A stretch of DNA of 64,000 nucleotides from Aureimonas sp. AU12 (GTDB lineage: Bacteria > Pseudomonadota > Alphaproteobacteria > Rhizobiales > Rhizobiaceae): positions 24,035 to 88,034 of the forward strand of contig NZ_BBWH01000026.1 in assembly GCF_001463705.1 (NCBI RefSeq). The letters run 5' to 3'. A program made the translations under genes and the position numbers. The notes below the pieces were generated by a model that worked only from the letters and a program-made list of their open reading frames with translations, did not search any database and had not been told where the DNA came from. Every line of letters begins with the position of its first letter. The stretch's first letter is position 1. This document shows positions 15,506-23,927 of this stretch, in pieces.

Positions 15506-16681
15506 TCAGCGCTCCGAGTCGAGCCGGCCCTCGAAGGCGAACCGGATGCCGGCGGGCTGGAAGTCGATCTGCGCCTCGCCCGCGAAGTAGCCGGGTACCA
15601 CGCGTTCGATCAGGCGGCTCCCGAAGCCGCGCCGCGTGGGCGGGGCGACCGGCGGTCCGCCGGTCTCGCGCCATTCGAAGCGAAAACCGTGGTCGGGTTC
15701 GGTTCGCCAGGTGATGAAGACCCGGCCCTCGTCGGTGGAGAGCGCGCCATATTTCACGGCGTTCGTCGCGAGCTCATGGATGGCGAGCGCGATGCCCATG
15801 CTCTGCTGCGCCGTGAGGCGGGCGTCGGGTCCATCGAGGACGAAGCGGTTCGGGCGGTCGGCATGCGGCGCGATCGAGGCTTCCACCACGGGACGGATGT
15901 CGGCGACCTCCCAACTGGCATCCGTCAGCATGTCCTGCGCCCGCCCGAGCGCCTGGATCCGCGCCGAGGCGATGGTGGCGGCGTCCGCAGGGGACGTGGC
16001 ATGCCGCAGGCTCTGCGACACGACGGCCTGCACCATCGCCAGCGTGTTCTTCATGCGGTGCGACAGCTCTCGCTGCAGCACGCGCTGCAGGCGTTCGGCC
16101 TCGCGCTGGCGCTCCAGCGCGTGGCTCGTGCGCTCGTATTCGAGCGCGAGGATGGCATTGGCGCGCGCCAGCGCCTCGCGATTTTCGACGTCGCGCGTCG
16201 TCTCGTTCACGACGTTCATGAACCCCACGATCACACCGGCGTCGTCGTAGAGCGGACTGTAGGAAAAGGTCCAATAGGTCTGGCAGGTGCGCCCGTTGCG
16301 GGTGAGGAGCAAGGGCAGGTCCTCCGACCACGTGCCTTCGCCGGTCATCGCCCGCTCGAAGAAGGGGCGCACGCCCTCGAACACTTCGCCCCAGTAGATC
16401 TTGAACGGCGCGCCGACCGGTTCGGGCGGCATGCCGTCGAGCACGGGGCCGTAGACCTCGTTGAAGAACTGAAGAAGGTCCGGGCCCCAGAAGAAGACGA
16501 TGGGCTGTCGCGACTTCATCACCAGCCGGATGGTCGTGCGCAGGGCGGTCGACCATCGCGTGATCGGGCCGAGCGAGGTGGCCGACCAATCCTTGCCGAG
16601 GATGTCGGCGCCGATCGGGCCGCAGCCATGTAGAAACTCGATGAACCCTGCGATTTCAGCGGCTGAAGGAGCGTCTGTCAC
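15506..16681 (-). CDS. HWE-family sensor histidine kinase with PAS domain
   Basis: 391 aa, soluble. A PAS-like domain spans roughly residues 55-165. A coiled linker leads to the phosphoacceptor block ELSHRMKNTLAMVQAVV, with His208 the likely phosphorylation site. The ATPase half carries HELATNAVKYGALS and the WRE motif (FEWRETGG) that defines the HWE class, common in Rhizobiales. The start is a GTG with a weak ribosome site; no better start lies nearby. No response regulator is adjacent, so its partner is elsewhere. The signal is unknown; many PAS domains of this class sense light or redox, but no flavin-binding Cys motif is obvious. Confidence 0.9.
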   Translation of the reverse strand: MTDAPSAAEIAGFIEFLHGCGPIGADILGKDWSATSLGPITRWSTALRTTIRLVMKSRQPIVFFWGPDLLQFFNEVYGPVLDGMPPEPVGAPFKIYWGEVFEGVRPFFERAMTGEGTWSEDLPLLLTRNGRTCQTYWTFSYSPLYDDAGVIVGFMNVVNETTRDVENREALARANAILALEYERTSHALERQREAERLQRVLQRELSHRMKNTLAMVQAVVSQSLRHATSPADAATIASARIQALGRAQDMLTDASWEVADIRPVVEASIAPHADRPNRFVLDGPDARLTAQQSMGIALAIHELATNAVKYGALSTDEGRVFITWRTEPDHGFRFEWRETGGPPVAPPTRRGFGSRLIERVVPGYFAGEAQIDFQPAGIRFAFEGRLDSER

Positions 16682-16856
16682 GCAGGTCGAGTCCGGTCGA
16701 ACGATGGAGGCGATTGTCAGCTTCTACCGATCCTGCGAACTGGCGCAATGGGCCGCGGGGCCTTCTTCTGGTCGCAGGACGCGTGTGGCGGCTTCAACGC
16801 CGACCTGTGGCGGCATGGAAGCCAGCCGCGACGGGTAGAGGCCAGCGGTCATGCGC

Positions 16857-17015
16857 CTAGCGCGTGGCTTCGGTCTTGTAGCCGGAGAGCGGGTCGGCTT
16901 CGACCTGGTTGACGCTGCCGATGGCGACGAAGGCAATGCCGGCAACGAGGAGAAGGCTGCCGACCAGAAGGCCGTAGCGGACGAAACGAATGTGAAGAGG
17001 CGAGCGACTGCGCAT
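16857..17015 (-). CDS. Small single-helix membrane protein
   Basis: A 52-residue frame begins MRSRSPLHIRF, followed by one hydrophobic helix (residues ~14-34, YGLLVGSLLLVAGIAFVAIG) and a short polar tail ending in TEATR. GGGA precedes the ATG by about 8 nt. The positive-inside pattern suggests an N-in inner-membrane protein. It has no recognisable family. It lies upstream of, and in the same direction as, the kinase gene, and downstream of the DUF454 gene, so it could belong to either transcript. Coding is supported by hydrophobicity and start context only. Confidence 0.5.
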   Translation of the reverse strand: MRSRSPLHIRFVRYGLLVGSLLLVAGIAFVAIGSVNQVEADPLSGYKTEATR

Positions 17016-17122
17016 GGAGATTCCCGTGTTGGATCAGCGGGAAAAGGCTCGATCCCCCGAAATCGTTCCAGCCGGGCCGAAATCGCGGTTACCAGACGCT
17101 GACGCGCCAGCAGGTGAAACGA

Positions 17123-17512
17123 TCAGTGTGAGGGGCGGCTCAACAGAAAGGCAAGAACGGCGCAGGCGATCAGGGCGACGCTGGCCAGCGCCAAGGGCGG
17201 GGCACCGGACGCCCAGAGGACGAGAAAGCTGACTGCCATCCAGACCGCCGCCAGCACCTTAGCGGGCAATGGGACGACACCGCGCTCCCGCCAGTTCCGC
17301 AAGAGCGGTCCGAACTGGCGATGCCGCTCGATCCGGGCCGCCCATTCGGGCGCACCGCGACCGAACGCCCAGACCGCCAGCAGGAGAAACGGCGTCGCGG
17401 GCAGACCCGGCAGCACGACCCCCGCGACGCCCAGCGCGAACGCCACCGCGCCCAAGGCCCGGTAGGCGAGGGCGGCGGCCGGGCCGATGCGCGGTTCGAT
17501 CGGATCTGGCAT
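17123..17512 (-). CDS. DUF454 (YbaN-like) inner-membrane protein
   Basis: 129 aa. The sequence ALGVAGVVLPGLPATPFLLLAVWAFGRGAPEWAARI, here quoted only in part as GVVLPGLPATPFLLLA and RHRQFGPLLRNW, matches the DUF454/YbaN family: a helical hairpin, a conserved GLPTTPF-like turn, then two C-terminal helices. The function of this family is not established. The start at MPDPIEP is chosen because the conserved part begins soon after; a 77-residue upstream extension is low-complexity. It stands alone between the small membrane ORF and the sRNA. Confidence 0.82.
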   Translation of the reverse strand: MPDPIEPRIGPAAALAYRALGAVAFALGVAGVVLPGLPATPFLLLAVWAFGRGAPEWAARIERHRQFGPLLRNWRERGVVPLPAKVLAAVWMAVSFLVLWASGAPPLALASVALIACAVLAFLLSRPSH

Positions 17513-17705
17513 GGGCTCGCACGGTTTCAGAGGATGCGGATACCGGGTGCGGACGCGGCGCCGGGATCGCCGTTGCCGACCGATAGATATGACGGTGCGC
17601 CGCCAGGTCGATCGCCGCGGGCTCATGGGATGAAGATCCCGCCGGGACGATGCGCCCCGAGGATCGGGATCGTGCCACGGCCAAGACGACGGGTTCGACC
17701 AGGCA

Positions 17706-17831
17706 AGAAAAAACCCGCTCGGGGGAGGACCGAGCGGGTTCAAGTCTGAAGCATCAATCTGGGAGGAAACGATGCACCCTCCTTAAAGCATGCTGCACTG
17801 CAGCTTGAAACCATCGAGATCGCATGGGAGA
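17706..17831 (-). ncRNA. Candidate alpha-r14 (NfeR1-like) trans-acting small RNA
   Basis: Leftward transcript of about 126 nt, predicted from a promoter at 17838-17867 and a strong intrinsic terminator (10-bp stem 17712-17721/17731-17740 followed by a T run). It displays three anti-Shine-Dalgarno stretches: TCTCCC near the 5' end, TTTCCTCCC in the loop of a GCATC/GATGC hairpin (17750-17775), and TCCTCCCCC in the terminator loop. Three hairpins exposing such motifs, at this size, are the hallmark of the alpha-r14 family of Rhizobiales sRNAs, which pair with ribosome sites of mRNAs. No ORF is present. Family assignment is by pattern, not by database search. Confidence 0.7.
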
Positions 17832-17837
17832 TATGCG

Positions 17838-17867
17838 TTTATAGTGGTGCTCGTGATCCGCTGACAC
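17838..17867 (-). promoter_or_regulatory. Promoter of the candidate sRNA
   Basis: Reading leftward, GTGTCA (17862-17867, 4 of 6 to TTGACA) is 18 bp from TATAAA (17838-17843, 5 of 6 to TATAAT). This places the transcript start near 17831. Confidence 0.55.
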
Positions 17868-17886
17868 TGAAGATCGTCGGCGATCC

Positions 17887-18135
17887 TCAAATGTCGGAAG
17901 ACTGTCCCACACGCGGACCTAAGCGCGAACTGGTTTTCGACACGGCGAGGCAGGCGCGTCGCGAGAGTTGCAGGCCCATCCCAAGCGCCATGGCGGCCAT
18001 CAGCACCACGGTCGAGAGCGCGGCGAGAAGGCCAACGATCGCGAAGAAGCCGATCTTGCGTCCCTGCGCGCTCCATCCGCGGCGCGGCGGCGCGGCCCGC
18101 GACGTCCAGTCGGCCTTGGCGGTTTTCGTCAGCAT
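17887..18135 (-). CDS. Small hypothetical membrane protein
   Basis: 82 aa from the ATG at 18135 (AAGG about 8 nt upstream). A basic N-terminus (TKTAKADWTSRAAPPRRGW) is followed by one long hydrophobic helix (IGFFAIVGLLAALSTVVLMA) and a basic tail. No family is recognised. It lies upstream of the sRNA and in the same direction; the sRNA has its own promoter 20 bases beyond this stop. Moderate doubt remains whether it is translated. Confidence 0.45.
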   Translation of the reverse strand: MLTKTAKADWTSRAAPPRRGWSAQGRKIGFFAIVGLLAALSTVVLMAAMALGMGLQLSRRACLAVSKTSSRLGPRVGQSSDI

Positions 18136-18298
18136 TCCGGCGCCTTTCGAAACGGTGTCCGCCGATCCTGCCTGCAATGGATTGCCATTTGGTATCGCAC
18201 GGTCACGAGGCCCTCGATCCTGCGGCGCGAAGCCATCCCGATCCTGAACTTTGCGCCGGGTCGCCCCGCCGGCACCCTGGCGTGCGGATCTTCTGCCC

Positions 18299-18670
18299 CT
18301 ATGGATCGCCGGGTCCGAGAACCTCGATAAGGTCGCGCAGACGCTGGCGCACCTCCACGTCGGGCAGCCGGTCGATCGCTAGCGACAGGGTCATCTCGCC
18401 ATTGGCGAGCGTCGTCTTCGGCAGGGCTTCCGGCGGCACCTCCGTTTCGGGCACCCCGTCGAACAGCGCCTCGACGTCGCAGAGGAGAGCATCCGCAAGG
18501 CGATAGAGCGTTGCGGCGCTGACGCGGCAGGTGCCGCGCTCGTATTTCTGGATCTGCTGGTGGGTGACACCGACCGCCCGCGCCAGATCCTGCAGCGAAA
18601 GCCCGCGCGCCAGACGGTTTTCGCGAATGCGCTCGCCGATGGCGAGATCGATCGTCGTGGGCTTGGCCAT
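18299..18670 (-). CDS. XRE-family transcriptional regulator
   Basis: 123 aa. A Cro/C1-type helix-turn-helix fills residues ~10-65 (RIRENRLARGLSLQDLARAV, then THQQIQKYERGTCRVSAATL). The C-terminal half is acidic and unrecognised. GGAGG lies 10 nt before the ATG, a strong ribosome site. This single-domain layout is common in Rhizobiales, where several copies per genome occur. The neighbours are a chemotaxis receptor gene upstream on the same strand and a small membrane protein gene downstream. No toxin-like gene is adjacent, so it is not called an antitoxin. Its target is unknown. Confidence 0.87.
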   Translation of the reverse strand: MAKPTTIDLAIGERIRENRLARGLSLQDLARAVGVTHQQIQKYERGTCRVSAATLYRLADALLCDVEALFDGVPETEVPPEALPKTTLANGEMTLSLAIDRLPDVEVRQRLRDLIEVLGPGDP

Positions 18671-18821
18671 GCCCTCGCCCTCCTCCGGTTCTTGTCCCGG
18701 AAGCATGACCTGTCTGTCCCGGGGTGCCAAGTCCGCGCCGGCGGACGACGCCGTTTGAGAGCTCGACACCTCTCGCGTGACGCCGACCCATCGCGATCTC
18801 CGCCATGGATCGGCGTCGGGC

Positions 18822-20492
18822 TCAGCCCCGCATGGATCTGGCTTGGGTCCGTAGATCGAACCCGTCGTCGCGCGGGCGCTCGGTCGCCTTCGACCGGTCT
18901 GCAGCCGGCGCCCGGACGAAATCTGCGACGCTCGCCTGCAGGGCGCGCACGTCCCGGCCCGCAAGCGCCGTCGCCGGTCCCGGCTGGGTCGTGGTTGCAA
19001 AGGCGGTGTCTTCGAGCGTGAAGAACGACGCGCTGTCCGAAAGCCGCCCGGCCTCGGCCGAGAGCTGTTCCGAGGTCGCCGACATCTCGTTGGCTGCACC
19101 GGCGTTCGCCTGTGTCACCTGATCCAGCTGCTGGATCGCCTGGTTGATCTGCTCCACCCCGACCGACTGCTCGCGGCACGCGGCTGAGATCTCGGTGACG
19201 AGGTCCGCCGTGCGCTGGATGTCCGGCACAAGGTTGCCGAGCATCCGGCCCGCCTCTTCCGAAGCGGAGAGCGTTTCAGACGACAGCGTGCCGATCTCCG
19301 ACGCCGCCTGCTGCGAGCGCTCGGCCAGCTTGCGCACTTCGGACGCCACCACCGCGAAACCCTTGCCGTGCTGGCCCGCACGCGCTGCCTCGATCGCCGC
19401 GTTCAGCGCCAGGAGGTCGGTCTGGCGGGCGATCTCCTGCACGACCTGGATCTTCTGCGCGATGGTCCGCATCGCCTCGACGGAGTGGGCGACGGCCACG
19501 CCGGTCTTCTCGGCGCTGATGCTGGCCTGCGCCGCGATCTTCTCGGTGGTGGATGCGTTGTCGGCGTTCTGACGGATGTTGGCGGTCATCTCCTCCATCG
19601 CAGCCGAGGCCTGCTCCGAGGCCGCGGCCTGCTCGGTCGAGCCCGAGGAGAGCTGCTCGGCGGTCGCCGCGGATTGGGTGGAACCGGAAGCGACTTGCGT
19701 CGCCGACGTTGTCACGTCCCGCATCACCTTGTTCAGCTTCAGGCGCATCTGGCAAAGGTCCGTCAAGAGCGTCCCCAGTTCGTCGCGGCGGGTGTGGACG
19801 ATGCGGTGCGACAGGTCGCCCGAGCCGAAGCGTCGGACATTGGCGGTCAGTTCCCGGAGGCCGCGCATGATGTCGAGCGCGATCCCTGTCGCCAGCGCCG
19901 CGCCGAGCAGCACCGCTGCCGCGACGATGCCGACGAGGATGGCGAAGTTGCGCTCGTGATCGGCCGCGGCGACGGCGAGGAAGTCGTCGGCGCGCCCCTG
20001 CGCCCGCTGCGTGAGCTGTGCCATCCGGTCGGTGAGCGCAGTGGCAGCGGGGCGTTCCGTCGTGTCCATGAAGGTGCGCGCGTCCGCGGTACCGGCATTG
20101 CCGAGGGTTTGGTCGGCAATGGCGCGATAGGCCTGAAGGCTCGGAAGCAAGTCGGCGATCTCGCGCTTGCCGCTCTCCGTCTGTACGGCGCGCACGAACT
20201 GGGCCGCGCCGCTGTCGAGCTCCGCCCAGGACGCATCGTACGCGCCCTTGGCCGCCGCTGCGCGCGCGGGATCGGCGAGGAGGGTGGTCTCGGTGAGGAT
20301 GCGATGGACGGTTTCGAGGTTCTTCGACACGAGCGCCGCACCCTGGACCTGCTGGAACGGGCGCGCCGCGAACTGCGCCATGTCTCCATTGCTCTTCGAC
20401 ATCGCGTGGATCCCGACGACGCCCATCGCTCCCGTCAGGAGGAGGAGCACCGAAAAGCTCGCTCCGAGCTTGGCCTTCAACGTCAAACGCAT
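18822..20492 (-). CDS. Methyl-accepting chemotaxis protein
   Basis: 556 aa. One membrane helix near residues 8-30, a ~155-residue periplasmic domain that looks like a four-helix bundle, and a second helix at about 185-208 ([20 protein letters not shown]). A HAMP domain follows, then a long coiled coil with the signalling hairpin tip ([20 protein letters not shown] and [16 protein letters not shown]). The C-terminus lacks the NWETF-type CheR tether. It would modulate CheA at the inner membrane in response to an unknown ligand. No che genes are nearby, so it is an orphan receptor. Confidence 0.93.
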   Translation of the reverse strand: MRLTLKAKLGASFSVLLLLTGAMGVVGIHAMSKSNGDMAQFAARPFQQVQGAALVSKNLETVHRILTETTLLADPARAAAAKGAYDASWAELDSGAAQFVRAVQTESGKREIADLLPSLQAYRAIADQTLGNAGTADARTFMDTTERPAATALTDRMAQLTQRAQGRADDFLAVAAADHERNFAILVGIVAAAVLLGAALATGIALDIMRGLRELTANVRRFGSGDLSHRIVHTRRDELGTLLTDLCQMRLKLNKVMRDVTTSATQVASGSTQSAATAEQLSSGSTEQAAASEQASAAMEEMTANIRQNADNASTTEKIAAQASISAEKTGVAVAHSVEAMRTIAQKIQVVQEIARQTDLLALNAAIEAARAGQHGKGFAVVASEVRKLAERSQQAASEIGTLSSETLSASEEAGRMLGNLVPDIQRTADLVTEISAACREQSVGVEQINQAIQQLDQVTQANAGAANEMSATSEQLSAEAGRLSDSASFFTLEDTAFATTTQPGPATALAGRDVRALQASVADFVRAPAADRSKATERPRDDGFDLRTQARSMRG

Positions 20493-20998
20493 GATGAAAC
20501 TCGCTGCACTGTTTGCTCGCCTTGGGCGAGACCTTGGCCGCTAATTGACCGCGCTTCCTGCCAAATCCAGACCACGAGGCGCTCATGCCGGGGTCAATTG
20601 GGAGGGAGGGTGTACGGCTCTTTAAAACGCAATCGCAGGGTATGAGATCGACAACCGCCCGTTCTAATGGGAGCGCCTCGTTGCGGATTGCCGCAGGTCG
20701 CGTGGATGCCGGGAAAGTTTGGACTGCGACGATCCCTATGCACTTCGTCTGCGAGGGACGGGGATCGCTCGTTCTCTCACGGTTCAAGGCGTCCGATTGG
20801 ACAGGGAGGCACATAGGGAACCGTTCAGATTGTACGCCTCAGGGTTGTTGCCCCTCCCGCCAGTTGAAATGGAGAATGAGGCCGGACATTCTTGTCGCGG
20901 GCCACTTGAACTCCGTCCTTCCCATGGCATCTTCGGCGAGCGGTGTTGCCGTTCAAATGTGACGGCAACGATCGCTGCAATGCTTGGGCACAAGAACG
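20493..20998. other. 506-base gap between receptor and PAS-protein genes
   Basis: This gap separates two divergent genes and should hold both promoters. A hairpin (GTTGCCGT 20945-20952 / ACGGCAAC 20962-20969) lies ~30 nt before the PAS-protein ATG and could influence its translation. Short open frames exist but have no convincing ribosome site or composition. I see no RNA gene or repeat. Confidence 0.5.
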
Positions 20999-21886
20999 AT
21001 GTCGTTTGAAACTGTTCTGGGCTTCTGGTGTTGGGACGTGAAGCGGGACAAGCTCTTCGCGGAAGCAACTGTCTGCGAATATTTCGGACTTCTGCCGGAA
21101 GAAGGTGTCGAAGGCGTGTCCCTCACCGCCTTTATCGAGGGGATACATCGGAGCGACCGCAGGACTATTGTCGACCGGATCGGAGCGGCCACTGCGAACG
21201 GCAGTCGATTTTCCGAGACCTATCGCGTGGTCAGCGCCAAGCATGGAACGAAGACGATCCAGTCGATCGGGTTCTGCTTCCGCGACTCCAGCGGACGGCC
21301 GAGCTACTATCCCGGTGTCGTGACCGAGAGTTCTGTCGCCTACGATGTCGCGCCGATCCATGTCGAGATCGCCGACCATCTCGTCCGCGCCAAGGAACTC
21401 TCCGAAGTCGCGCGGGAATTGCTGCTCGGCCGCCTGATCGACGCCGTGCTGCTCGAAACCGGCCAGCGTCTGGCAGCCCGCATCAAGGCCATGGCATCGG
21501 GCGCAGCCGGCTCGTCGGTCATCGCCCTCGACCGGCTGGAGGCGGCGATCGGCTCGCCGCACGGCCCGATCGGGCTTGCGGGCTCGATCCCGGTCGCGTT
21601 GGGGCAGGGGGCCCCCGAGCCGGTGTCGGACGCCGATGCCCGCAAGACGGCGATCCGCCTGCAGCCGATCCAGATCGCCCTTCCCGCCAGCGAAGGCCGG
21701 GGGGTCCTCGTCTACAACGGCGCCAAGCTGGTCGCCGTCCTCGCGCAGATGGGCGAGGAGGCGGGCGACCGGCTGGTCGGTTCGTGGACGATCGAGGCCG
21801 GGTTCGACCATATGGGCTTCTCGACCGGCCAGATCTTCGGTGATCTCGAAGAGGCGCAGGACTGGATCAAGCGGCGCGTTCGCTGA
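20999..21886 (+). CDS. PAS-domain protein of unknown function
   Basis: 295 aa from the ATG at 20999; a TTG 15 nt earlier is an alternative. Residues ~5-115 resemble a PAS fold (LGFWCWDVKRDKLFAEATVC, HRSDRRTIVDRI, FSETYRVVSAKHGTKTIQSI). The remaining ~180 residues contain a helical stretch (VRAKELSEVARELLLGRLID) and no kinase, cyclase or DNA-binding signature, so the output is unknown. It is soluble and stands alone. It could be a sensory adaptor or a signal-sequestering protein. The PAS call is from the pattern of conserved turns and is only moderately sure. Confidence 0.65.
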   Translation: MSFETVLGFWCWDVKRDKLFAEATVCEYFGLLPEEGVEGVSLTAFIEGIHRSDRRTIVDRIGAATANGSRFSETYRVVSAKHGTKTIQSIGFCFRDSSGRPSYYPGVVTESSVAYDVAPIHVEIADHLVRAKELSEVARELLLGRLIDAVLLETGQRLAARIKAMASGAAGSSVIALDRLEAAIGSPHGPIGLAGSIPVALGQGAPEPVSDADARKTAIRLQPIQIALPASEGRGVLVYNGAKLVAVLAQMGEEAGDRLVGSWTIEAGFDHMGFSTGQIFGDLEEAQDWIKRRVR

Positions 21887-21973
21887 CGAAGCGACACTCT
21901 ACAAGGCGCGGCGGCTCTCCCAAGACCGATTGCCGCCTGACGATCCCCGCGCCTCGGTACGCGACCGCCCGCT

Positions 21974-22186
21974 TCAACCCTCGCCGGACTGGATCCGGCC
22001 GCGCACGACGGCGGCCAGTTCCTCGAGCGCTGAAATCGGGACGACGCGAAGGCCGCCGGGCAGCGTGTCGCCGGCTTCCAGCGACTCGACGATCCGCAGC
22101 GCGATCCGTTCGGCGGCATAGGGCTCGTAGCGCTCGGCGAGGATCTCCGAGATCCGGGAAACCACCACGTCCACGTCTGCAACCAT
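21974..22186 (-). CDS. Small hypothetical protein
   Basis: 70 aa, soluble and acidic. GGGGAT is centred about 8 nt before the ATG at 22186. The predicted structure is mostly helical (VVVSRISEILAERYEPYAAE, then RIALRIVESLEAG), with a short beta turn (TLPGGLRVVPI). No family is recognised. It lies convergent with the PAS-protein gene and downstream of the lipoprotein hydrolase gene, 147 bases away on the same strand. Codon use and composition match neighbouring genes, which supports it being real. Confidence 0.55.
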   Translation of the reverse strand: MVADVDVVVSRISEILAERYEPYAAERIALRIVESLEAGDTLPGGLRVVPISALEELAAVVRGRIQSGEG

Positions 22187-22332
22187 GTCGATCCCCCGGC
22201 TGGCGTCACTCCAGGTTATAACGCCGCGCCGGGGAGTGCGACTCCGCGAAAGCTGCAAAACAGCGGAGAGGCGAGCAGGCCGAAGGCCCCGCGCCCGCCA
22301 TCAGCGCCCGGCGGAGAGCTGCCGTCTTCGGT

Positions 22333-23592
22333 TCAGTTGCCGGTCACCGTCTGGATCGAGCCGCCGATGTTGCGGCCGACATCCTCGAGCTGCGTGCCCA
22401 GACGATCGCGCGCTCCGCGGTCGACGATCGCGGCCGGGATGTTGACGGTGGCGCCGATCGCAGACCCGACGCCCTGCGCCGTGCCGATCGCCGCGGCGCC
22501 GAGCGTGTCGCCGAGCCCGAGTTTCGAATCCGACACCCGGTCGCCCGCGATCAGCCGCGCGCCGATCGCCTGCACCACGTCGGCGCTTTCTGCGAACTTG
22601 GTGTGGTTGAGGCTGTCGCCAGCCCGAACGCTGGTGAGATCCACGACGTCGATGCCGCGCTGCGCGAAGGCTGCCTGCACGTCGGGCTGCGTCAGATCGA
22701 CCGAGCCGAGGCGCTGCACCCCGCCGGCCAGACGCCGCGACACCAGAAGCGCGCGGTCGTCCTGCGAGGTGAAGATGGTGATACGCGCCTGTTCCGGGCC
22801 GATCTCGTCGAGCTGCTCGCGAAAGACGTCGACGTCGAGGTCGGGCGAGGCGAGGATGATATTGGTGAGCTTGGAAGGCAGGTGGCCGCGGCGGATGGCG
22901 ATCTGGCGCAGCGCCTCCATCGTCAGCCAGCTTCCCATCGAATGCGCCATCACCGTGATCTCGCCGACGTCGGGCCGCTGGGCGGCGCCTTCGATGATCT
23001 GTTCGAGGCTGGTGCGGGAGTAGTTGGCGCTCTCGCGGTCGTAGAGATAGCCGAAGATCGAGCCCTGCGAGGGCCAGGTGAAGAGGATCGGCGCGGCGTT
23101 GACGCCGGTGTCGCGGCTGATCTGAGCGAAGCGGAACACCGCCTCCTCGTAGGTCGAATTGAAGCCGTGGACGAAGATGAGGACGCGCTGCTTGGGCCCG
23201 GCGACGCGGCGATACCAGTCGGACGCGCCCTGCGCCTCCAGCGGCTCGACCTTGAGCGTGACGAACTCGGTGGCGGGATTGCCGGGGTTGCGGCGGGGAT
23301 AGATCACGGCGCCGGGCTTGCGCACGCTGTCGGGCGGGATCGACACCACGATGTTCTCGACCGACAGGCCGGGTCCGCGCTCGCCGGAGAAGACGACGCC
23401 GGGCACCGGGGAGGGCGCGCGCGTCGTCGCCACCAGCATGTCGACGAGATGCGCGCCGGGTGCCGAGGCCGGCACCGGGGTCAGCGTCGCGTAGGGGCGG
23501 CTGGCGCAGCCCGACAGCAGGACCATCGCGGCGAGCGGCCCGCAGAGGATGCGCCGCCAGGTCGTTTGGCGGTTCGAAGAAGCGTGCGGCAA
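22333..23592 (-). CDS. Lipoprotein alpha/beta hydrolase (DUF900 family)
   Basis: 419 aa. A lipoprotein signal peptide ends in LLSGC with Cys29 as the lipid attachment site. The catalytic domain shows the oxyanion motif FVHGFN, the nucleophile elbow AHSMGS, and downstream SPDLDVDVF, as in the DUF900 esterase-like group. It would be anchored in the outer or inner membrane facing the periplasm. The substrate is unknown. The last ~90 residues form a glycine/alanine-rich region (GDTLGAAAIGTAQGVGSAIG) that may associate with the membrane. It is monocistronic, divergent from the methyltransferase-like gene. Confidence 0.85.
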   Translation of the reverse strand: MPHASSNRQTTWRRILCGPLAAMVLLSGCASRPYATLTPVPASAPGAHLVDMLVATTRAPSPVPGVVFSGERGPGLSVENIVVSIPPDSVRKPGAVIYPRRNPGNPATEFVTLKVEPLEAQGASDWYRRVAGPKQRVLIFVHGFNSTYEEAVFRFAQISRDTGVNAAPILFTWPSQGSIFGYLYDRESANYSRTSLEQIIEGAAQRPDVGEITVMAHSMGSWLTMEALRQIAIRRGHLPSKLTNIILASPDLDVDVFREQLDEIGPEQARITIFTSQDDRALLVSRRLAGGVQRLGSVDLTQPDVQAAFAQRGIDVVDLTSVRAGDSLNHTKFAESADVVQAIGARLIAGDRVSDSKLGLGDTLGAAAIGTAQGVGSAIGATVNIPAAIVDRGARDRLGTQLEDVGRNIGGSIQTVTGN

Positions 23593-23927
23593 GGGTCTTT
23601 GGATCCTGCGGGTTGGTCGAACGGTGCGCTGGCGCCTATGCCCCTTCGGCGAGCGAACGAGGCGCAGGCGGCGACGGTTGCATGACGCACCGTCCCGGCA
23701 AGTCTTCCTTATGCCCGACCACGCGACGCCTTGCCATGCACGATCCGCTCATCGGCCGGGCGAGGGGCCGACAATCCCGGTTCCAAGCGCGGGATGACGC
23801 GGTACCGTTCCACACTCACCGTCGATTGCCTCTCGTGCCCGGCCGTCCCGCCTGATACCGACGGACGGAACATCGTGGTGAGAGACGACGTCGGCCGCAC
23901 GGCCGGCCAGACTGCAGGGATGCTCGC
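23593..23927. other. 335-base divergent gap upstream of the methyltransferase gene
   Basis: This region should carry promoters for the lipoprotein hydrolase (leftward) and the methyltransferase-like gene (rightward). A CGTGGTGA stretch at about 23873-23880 recalls part of a SAM-II aptamer, but the rest of that fold is missing. No small gene or repeat is convincing. Confidence 0.4.

Noticed and set aside
18299..18670. XRE regulator as the antitoxin of a toxin-antitoxin pair
   Set aside because: No short toxin-like gene is adjacent on either side; the neighbours are a chemotaxis receptor gene and a small membrane-protein gene.
18779..18817. Hairpin GACGCCGA/TCGGCGTC upstream of the chemotaxis receptor stop region
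   Set aside because: 8-bp stem with a 23-nt loop and no T run; likely chance in GC-rich DNA.
23860..23927. Possible SAM-II-like riboswitch before the homocysteine methyltransferase gene
   Set aside because: CGTGGTGA is present, but the complementary P1 arm and the GCTAAA segment of the aptamer are not found.
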